Shown here one piece after another: positions 26,069-31,157 of a stretch of DNA of 31,157 bases. Numbering within the stretch: the first letter of the stretch is position 1; each line of letters opens with the position of its first letter. The notes beneath the pieces are model-generated. The model had not been told where the DNA came from and searched no databases. It saw nothing but the letters and a program-made list of their open reading frames with translations. The position numbers and the translations under genes were made by a program. The stretch comes from DATHVR01 sp035461175 (lineage in GTDB: Bacteria; Actinomycetota; Acidimicrobiia; Spongiisociales; ZC4RG35), in the NCBI GenBank assembly GCA_035461175.1, contig DATHVR010000038.1, forward strand, positions 1 to 31,157, given 5' to 3'.

Positions 26069-26454
26069 TATCGCTGACCGACCCGGAGGGTCGTTCCGGT
26101 GAAGGCACCTACCTGCTCGCCGTCGGCGGTGACCACCGCCCGCCAGGTCACCTCCCGCTTCCCCGCCGCCATGACCGGGCGAATGTCGGCCCGCACGGCG
26201 GCAGCATCCATGCCCCGCCCGCGCCGGGTGAAGTGGGTGGCGACCGCCAGAGCGGTGCCGTCGGCATTGGAGATCAGGCTCATGGCGCAGTCGGCCAGCG
26301 AGAACAGGGCTCCGGTGGCCAGACCGCCGTCGGCCTCCCGGTGGTGATCGGAGACCTGCATCTCGACCACGACACGGTCGGGTTCGACCACGATCAGTCG
26401 CGCTCCCATGCGGGCGGCGAACCGGTCCCGAGCCAAGAGTTCCTCGACGCTCAC
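26068..26454 (-). CDS. PaaI-like hotdog thioesterase
   Basis: 128 residues of the hotdog fold. GGLATGALFSLADCAMSL is the helix with the family's active-site pattern, and REVTWRAVVTADGEQVGAFTGTTLRV closes the sheet. Members hydrolyse acyl-CoA or aryl-CoA thioesters; the substrate here is unknown. The start is GTG 26454, 22 nt after the preceding ABC transporter stop, which makes it the last gene of the MFS-ABC-ABC operon. Upstream frame lies inside that gene. An acyl-thioester link to the transporters is possible but not shown. Confidence 0.8.
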   Translation of the reverse strand: MSVEELLARDRFAARMGARLIVVEPDRVVVEMQVSDHHREADGGLATGALFSLADCAMSLISNADGTALAVATHFTRRGRGMDAAAVRADIRPVMAAGKREVTWRAVVTADGEQVGAFTGTTLRVGQR

Positions 26455-26476
26455 GCCTGCGATTGTGGCAGGTCCG

Positions 26477-28201
26477 TCAGGGAAGGGTGTCGAACTGGTG
26501 TGCCCACAACCGGGCGTACAACCTGTTCGCATCCAGGAGGGCGGCATGGCTGCCCCGCTCCACCACCCGGCCTCCGTCCAGCACCACGATCTCATCGGCG
26601 TCCACGACGGTGGTGAGACGGTGGGCGATGATCAGTATCCCTCGACCTGGACCGATCCTGGACAGGCCGTCCATCACCGCCTGTTCGGAGTCGACGTCGA
26701 GGTCCGCGGTGGCCTCGTCGAGGATCAGAATCGGACTCGATCCCAGGAGGGCTCGGGCAATCGCGAGGCGTTGCCGCTGTCCGCCGCTGAGACCGGATCC
26801 GGAGGCTCCCACCAGACTGTCGTAGCCGTCCGGGAGTTCGGTGACGAAGTCGTGGGCCGCCGCCAGCCGGGCGGCTTCCTCGATCTGCGGTCGGTCCGCA
26901 TCGGGCCTTCCCAGGCTGATGTTGTCGGCGATCGATCCCGAGAAAACGTGCGCGTGCTGCCCGACCACGCCCACCTGACTCCGCAGCCAGGAGAGGGGGA
27001 CGTTCGCCACCCGCTCACCGCCCACCCGCACCTCCCCCGACGTGACATCCCAGAACCGCGTGGCGAGCGAGACGAGAGTGGACTTGCCTGCACCGGACGG
27101 GCCAACCACCCCGACCCGGCGGCCCGGCGAGACCTCGATGGACACATCGGTCAGGACCTGTCCCCGTCGGGGATAGGAGAAGTCGACAGAGTCGAACGTC
27201 AGCTCGGGCTGACCCGACATGACCCATGCGGGCCGCGCCGGATCGGTCACTATCTGACCCCGGTCCATCACCGCAAAGACTCTTTCCGCCGATGCCATTG
27301 CGCGGTCGAGGGCCGTCTTTACCTGCTGGACATCGCGCAGGGGCACGAAGGCAACCAGCGTCACCGCCACCCCGACTGCGGCAGCCGCCAGATCTCCCGC
27401 CTCCGCTCGTCCCGCTCCCACCCAGGCCACCGCCAGCAGGGTCATCCCTTCCACCAGGTCGAACAGGGCGACTCTCGCCCCGTCGCGGCGGGCGGCCACG
27501 GCCTCGGACTCAGCCACTGAGCCGGACAATGCCGCCAGGTGCCGGAGGCGTCGGGGACCCGCTCCGAGTCGAGACACGTCGCCCAGGCCCCGTATCCCGT
27601 CGGCCAGATAGGCGGCGAGTTTTCCCCCGGCACGAGCCGCATTTTCGGCCGGTTCGCGACCGAGTCGACGACCCAACCCGGGAACCACCACCCCCGCCAG
27701 CAGAACTCCGGTCCCTATCACCACCCCCATGCCGGCATCCACGACCAGTCCGACCGTCAGGGCGGCAGCAATGGGGATGAGGTAGCCGGTCACGGCCGGG
27801 GCGAGCGTATGGGCGTAGAACACCTCGACCCGATCGACATCGGTGGTGGCCCGGTCGACGAGGTCGCCGCTCGAGAGGTCGGCGACGCCCGCCGGCACCA
27901 ACCCCTTCAGCGCCTGGAAGAAGTCGACCCGCATCGCCGCCAGCAAGCCGAAGGCGACATAGTGGCCCAGGTACTGCTCGAAGTAGCGCGCCAGCGCCTT
28001 GAGGGCGGCCGCCACGGCCAGAGCCGCCAGCCACGGCCAGGGTGAGGCGACGTCGCCACCGGCCGTGGTCGCCACCAGCCAGGCCAACGCCGCCACCATG
28101 AGAACGTCGAGGCCCGTCTGCGCCGAGCGGGCGATCACCGATCCGAGCATGGGCCTCGCCACCGGACGCAGGGCCGATCCGAGGCGGGAAACGGTGCTCA
28201 T
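26477..28201 (-). CDS. ABC half-transporter (CydC-like), membrane and ATPase domains fused
   Basis: 574 residues. Residues about 1-300 carry six predicted membrane helices, and 330-574 form the ATPase. Walker A is GPSGAGKST (367-375), the Q-loop Gln is 415, the signature LSGGQ is 471-475, Walker B ILILDE is 491-496 and the H-loop His is 527, so all ATPase motifs are intact. ATG 28201 overlaps the preceding ABC stop by 4 nt (ATGA). The pair probably forms a heterodimeric exporter. The general form is like CydC, but no cydAB oxidase genes are here, and the substrate is unknown. Confidence 0.85.
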   Translation of the reverse strand: MSTVSRLGSALRPVARPMLGSVIARSAQTGLDVLMVAALAWLVATTAGGDVASPWPWLAALAVAAALKALARYFEQYLGHYVAFGLLAAMRVDFFQALKGLVPAGVADLSSGDLVDRATTDVDRVEVFYAHTLAPAVTGYLIPIAAALTVGLVVDAGMGVVIGTGVLLAGVVVPGLGRRLGREPAENAARAGGKLAAYLADGIRGLGDVSRLGAGPRRLRHLAALSGSVAESEAVAARRDGARVALFDLVEGMTLLAVAWVGAGRAEAGDLAAAAVGVAVTLVAFVPLRDVQQVKTALDRAMASAERVFAVMDRGQIVTDPARPAWVMSGQPELTFDSVDFSYPRRGQVLTDVSIEVSPGRRVGVVGPSGAGKSTLVSLATRFWDVTSGEVRVGGERVANVPLSWLRSQVGVVGQHAHVFSGSIADNISLGRPDADRPQIEEAARLAAAHDFVTELPDGYDSLVGASGSGLSGGQRQRLAIARALLGSSPILILDEATADLDVDSEQAVMDGLSRIGPGRGILIIAHRLTTVVDADEIVVLDGGRVVERGSHAALLDANRLYARLWAHQFDTLP

Positions 28202-29901
28202 CGCCCGGTCCCTCCCATCCGGGCGAAGAATCCGTCCTCGAGGGTGGCGGGCGTTCCCTCGGCAACGACCCGGCCGCCGTCGAGTTGGACCACGAGATCA
28301 CAGCGGCGGGCGGTGGTGATGCGATGAGCGATCACGATCGTGGTCCGACCTTGCATCAATTGCTCGAGCGAGTCGTGGATGAGCGCCTCGGTCTCCATAT
28401 CCAGGCCCGAGGTTGCCTCGTCCATGACCAGAACCGGGGTGTCGGCGAGGAAGGCTCGGGCGATGCCTAGTCGCTGCGCCTCGCCACCCGAGAGGTCGGA
28501 GCCCCCCTCCCCGAGTTGGGTCTGGAACCCTTCGGGCAAAGCCTCGATGACGTCGAGAATGTGGGCGCGCCGGCAGGCGTCTTCGATCTCGGGGAGGGTC
28601 GCATCCGGGCGGGCCATGAGCAGGTTGGCCTCCACGGTCTCGGCGAACACGTAGGTGTCCTGGCCGACGTAGCCGACCATGGTGGCGAGTCGCCCGCGAT
28701 CCAGGGTGGCCACGTCGTCGCCGGCGAGCAGAATCCGACCCCGGTCGGGTGTCCTGGTTCCGAGCAACAGCGCAGTCAGGGTGGATTTGCCGGCTCCGGA
28801 ACGCCCCACGAGGGCCAGAGACGCTCCCGCCGGGACCGAGAAGGACACCTCGTGGAGGGCGGCACGATCCCCGTCTGGATACCGGAAGCTGACCGCCTCC
28901 AATCGAATCCCGGGAGGGTCCGGTCGGCTCGGGCTCTCCCCCGGCTCTTCCCATCCCACGGGCACCGCGTCCGGTGAAATAGCGAACAACTCCCGCAACC
29001 TTCGCACGGCCGCCAGGCCCAATCCGCCGACGTAGAAGAAGGACACCACGTCCACCAGCACCGAGACGGAGACGATCGACAACAGGACCAGGGTCACGGC
29101 CTCCGGACCCTCCACGGCACCGGCCGACGCCCGCCAGGCGACGAGGGCTCCGAGGCCGACGACCGACACCAGCGAGTAGACGAGGTCCACTCCGATCAAG
29201 CCACGCTGGGCCACCCGTAGAACGTCCATCGTGTCGGAGCGGACCTCCTCGGCGCGACGTGTCAAGTGATCGGCCCAGCGATCGGCGGCGCCGAACACCA
29301 GCAGGGTCTCCAGGCCCTGGATGGCTTCGAGAAACTCGGCAGCCAAACGGTCCTGAGAACTGCGCAGCGTGTCTCCCGCCCGGCGGAAGCCCTTCTCCAA
29401 TCCACGCAAGGCCAGCGGCACCACCGGGAACAACAAGAGCATCGCCAGCCCGGAGGGCAGATCGATGAATATGGCAGTCACGGCGATCGATACCGGCACC
29501 ACCGCTGCCCGAATCGCCAGGGGTATGAAGGTGGCAGCCAGGGCGGCGACCCGCCCCACGGCGTCGACGGCCAACGAGACCAACTCACCGGGACGCCGTG
29601 TGTCGAAGATGGCGGGCCCGACCGTCACGACATGCCGGTACACGAACTCCTGAGCGATGGCACGGACTCCCGCGAACACGCGGGCCCGCAGCCCGGGCTG
29701 CAGACCGGCCAGAGCGGCCCTTACGAGGACAAGGGCCCCGGCCACGACGAGCCCGCGTGGCGACGTCCCTGACAGCATCCGCCCGATAACGAGCACCACG
29801 CCGGCTGTGAGCAGGGTGATGGCGGTTGCAACACCACCGGCCGCCAGCATCGTCTTCCGGGACGTCGCCAGCATTCCCTTCAGGCCGGAACCTTCGGTCA
29901 T
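28198..29901 (-). CDS. ABC half-transporter (CydD-like), membrane and ATPase domains fused
   Basis: 567 residues. The membrane domain covers about 15-300. EFLEAIQGLETLLVFGA (189-205) resembles the CydD-type segment before the ATPase, which has Walker A GRSGAGKST (366-374), signature LSGGE (470-474) and Walker B VLVMDE (490-495). The Gly-Glu in place of Gly-Gln at the signature is a mild variation, seen also in other CydD-like proteins. ATG 29901 overlaps the MFS gene's stop by 4 nt; the open frame upstream lies inside that gene. It is coupled at both ends, so partner genes are made in fixed ratio. Confidence 0.85.
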   Translation of the reverse strand: MTEGSGLKGMLATSRKTMLAAGGVATAITLLTAGVVLVIGRMLSGTSPRGLVVAGALVLVRAALAGLQPGLRARVFAGVRAIAQEFVYRHVVTVGPAIFDTRRPGELVSLAVDAVGRVAALAATFIPLAIRAAVVPVSIAVTAIFIDLPSGLAMLLLFPVVPLALRGLEKGFRRAGDTLRSSQDRLAAEFLEAIQGLETLLVFGAADRWADHLTRRAEEVRSDTMDVLRVAQRGLIGVDLVYSLVSVVGLGALVAWRASAGAVEGPEAVTLVLLSIVSVSVLVDVVSFFYVGGLGLAAVRRLRELFAISPDAVPVGWEEPGESPSRPDPPGIRLEAVSFRYPDGDRAALHEVSFSVPAGASLALVGRSGAGKSTLTALLLGTRTPDRGRILLAGDDVATLDRGRLATMVGYVGQDTYVFAETVEANLLMARPDATLPEIEDACRRAHILDVIEALPEGFQTQLGEGGSDLSGGEAQRLGIARAFLADTPVLVMDEATSGLDMETEALIHDSLEQLMQGRTTIVIAHRITTARRCDLVVQLDGGRVVAEGTPATLEDGFFARMGGTGR

Positions 29902-31064
29902 CCGACCGCACCCGTCGGGCGACGAACTTGGGCGGCCACCGACCAGGCCAGATAGGCGCCCACCGCCAGACAAACACTCACCGACATCCACATCGCTGGA
30001 AACGACCACTGCTCGACCATCGCCCCGAGCACCAGCGGCCCTCCGCCCGCGCCTACGAAGACCCCCGCCTGGGTCACGGCCGAGGTGGCCGCCGCCACCT
30101 CCCGATCGGCACCCACCACCGTCGCCGTCATCAAACCCGGCCAGCCCCAACCGGTGGCATAGGCGGCGAGGACGGCCACAACGAACAGGGCCCCGACCGT
30201 CCAGGGCAGGACGACGAAGACAACCGCACCCGCCCCGAGCAGACCAACCAATCCGGTGAGAGCGCCACCGGTGCGGTCCACCACCAATCCGGCCACGATC
30301 CGGGCGGTGACCGAGGCCCCCGATCCGGCGAACTGGAGCCAGCCCGCCGCCGGTTCGGAGAAGCCGGTCTCGAGCGCGGCCGAGACCATGAAAGTTCCCA
30401 GGGCGACTGCCGCCACTGCCCCCAGTGCGGCCACCGCCGCCAGCCGATGGAGATCGCGGGCAACCAGCGGAGCACCGGCCCGCCGGTCGATGGCCTCGAC
30501 CCCCGCCTCATCGGTCCCGCCCGGGATCAGCAGCCACACCAACAGCGCCAGCAGAGCGGCGACGAGAAAGGCGGGCCGCCACCCGTAGTCCACCACGACT
30601 ATCGGCACCGCCAGGCCGGCCAGCAGCGTGGAGACCGGGATCCCGGCATGCTTGAGCCCGAAGACCGTGGCGGTGCGGGCGGGATGGGTGTGACGGGCGA
30701 GTGCCTGATTGGCGGCCGGGTTGCTGCTCCCGTACATCACCGCCGCCGCCACCAGCAACAGCCCGAGCGACCAGGCCGTTCGGGCCAGCGGAGCGATAAG
30801 AGCCACCACCATGGCCGAAGCCACCACGTTGACCCGCATGGCCCGCCGCCATCCCACCCGCTGGACCCAGCGTCCCAAGCCAGGCGACGTGGCGGCGGCG
30901 GTGAGGAAGAAAGCCGCCGTCATCGCCCCCAACCCGAAGGGCCCGATCCCCAGTTCGGGCCCGATCTGAAAGAAGGCGGCTCCGGTGAGGAACACCGGCA
31001 GCGTGGAGACGGTCACCACCGCCACGCTGAGGAACAACAGCCTGACCTGGTGCCTGGATCCCAT
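29898..31064 (-). CDS. Major facilitator superfamily transporter
   Basis: 388 residues with about 12 hydrophobic segments. The motif between helices 2 and 3, GRWVQRVGWRRAMRV (65-79 or so), is an MFS motif-A-like loop. GLKHAGIPVSTLLAG and GSGASVTARIVAGLVVDRTGG are further typical stretches. The transported molecule is unknown; there is no sign of a drug-specific motif. ATG 31064 has TACGCT (31077-31072) 7 nt upstream; GTG 31067 is possible. It is the first gene of the operon with two ABC half-transporters and a thioesterase. Confidence 0.85.
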   Translation of the reverse strand: MGSRHQVRLLFLSVAVVTVSTLPVFLTGAAFFQIGPELGIGPFGLGAMTAAFFLTAAATSPGLGRWVQRVGWRRAMRVNVVASAMVVALIAPLARTAWSLGLLLVAAAVMYGSSNPAANQALARHTHPARTATVFGLKHAGIPVSTLLAGLAVPIVVVDYGWRPAFLVAALLALLVWLLIPGGTDEAGVEAIDRRAGAPLVARDLHRLAAVAALGAVAAVALGTFMVSAALETGFSEPAAGWLQFAGSGASVTARIVAGLVVDRTGGALTGLVGLLGAGAVVFVVLPWTVGALFVVAVLAAYATGWGWPGLMTATVVGADREVAAATSAVTQAGVFVGAGGGPLVLGAMVEQWSFPAMWMSVSVCLAVGAYLAWSVAAQVRRPTGAVG

Positions 31065-31071
31065 CACCGTG

Positions 31072-31077
31072 AGCGTA
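31072..31077 (-). promoter_or_regulatory. Putative -10 box for leaderless MFS operon transcript
   Basis: TACGCT fits TANNNT and lies 7 nt before ATG 31064. The heptamer repeats begin just beyond and occupy the -35 region. Confidence 0.45.
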
Positions 31078-31095
31078 GATGTCGGATGACAGAGG

Positions 31096-31136
31096 TCGGA
31101 GGTCGGAGGTCGGAAGCGGAAGTCGGAAGTCGGAAG
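31096..31136. repeat. Tandem heptamers TCGGAGG/TCGGAAG
   Basis: Two TCGGAGG units (31096-31109), a TCGGAAG (31110-31116), a 6-nt CGGAAG, and two more TCGGAAG (31123-31136). The same units are at 5547-5574. The palindromic repeat copy 3 follows within 4 nt. Confidence 0.9.
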
Positions 31137-31139
31137 TGC

Positions 31140-31157
31140 TTTTCGCGACAGAATTGC
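31140..31157. repeat. Dispersed palindromic repeat, copy 3 (truncated by window end)
   Basis: TTTTCGCGACAGAATTGC matches the left arm of copies 1 and 2 and then the window ends. Its last 14 nt equal nt 1-14 of the window. Confidence 0.9.

Noticed and set aside
26477..29901. Naming the ABC pair cydC and cydD
   Set aside because: The form is similar, but no cydA or cydB is in the window and exporters of many kinds share these motifs.

Overview
This is a GC-rich, gene-dense stretch of bacterial chromosome, most likely from a free-living actinobacterium. An uncultured Acidimicrobiia-like lineage is my guess. The reasons are the GlgE and TreS-maltokinase pair, a SigG-like ECF sigma factor with a SnoaL-like tail, many GTG starts, and many start codons preceded directly by a -10-like TANNNT box, as in leaderless actinobacterial transcripts. 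I see no rRNA, tRNA, CRISPR array, phage gene, transposase or plasmid gene. Both ends of the window lie inside copies of the same palindromic repeat, so it may be a whole contig broken at a dispersed repeat.

Left part (1-7.5 kb): a repeat-filled leader precedes glgE and a treS-maltokinase fusion, two 4-nt-overlapping genes that together turn trehalose into maltose, maltose-1-phosphate and alpha-1,4-glucan. Next come a convergent HIT-family hydrolase, a YczE-type membrane protein and a lipoprotein. A third copy of the palindrome separates the last two.

7.6-14.4 kb: a GH130 glycosidase/phosphorylase converges on a three-gene operon with coupled starts and stops (GT4 glycosyltransferase, a predicted alpha/alpha-barrel protein, second glycosyltransferase). 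It looks like a compact glycoside synthesis and turnover locus. A SigG-like sigma factor follows, then a decayed, N-terminally missing GH3 beta-glucosidase with about three frameshifts.

14.4-21 kb: a PLP-dependent group II decarboxylase; an ArsR-regulated operon (52-aa small ORF, LysE-type exporter, arsR) with a clear promoter and operator; a winged-helix protein of the AlkZ/YcaQ superfamily; a lipid-kinase-like protein downstream of a sulfite-oxidase-family molybdoenzyme; and an MBL-fold hydrolase.

21-31 kb: a heptamer-repeat island, a FabH-like ketoacyl synthase, an SDR oxidoreductase, a Nudix hydrolase, a threonine aldolase, two proteins of unknown function, and a tightly coupled operon of MFS transporter, two CydDC-like ABC half-transporters and a PaaI-like thioesterase. 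The window closes with heptamer repeats and half of the palindrome.

The coding content is mostly ordinary metabolism. The unusual material lies in the intergenic repeats, the ArsR control region, the leaderless-start pattern, the GH130/glycosyltransferase cluster and the GH3 relic.
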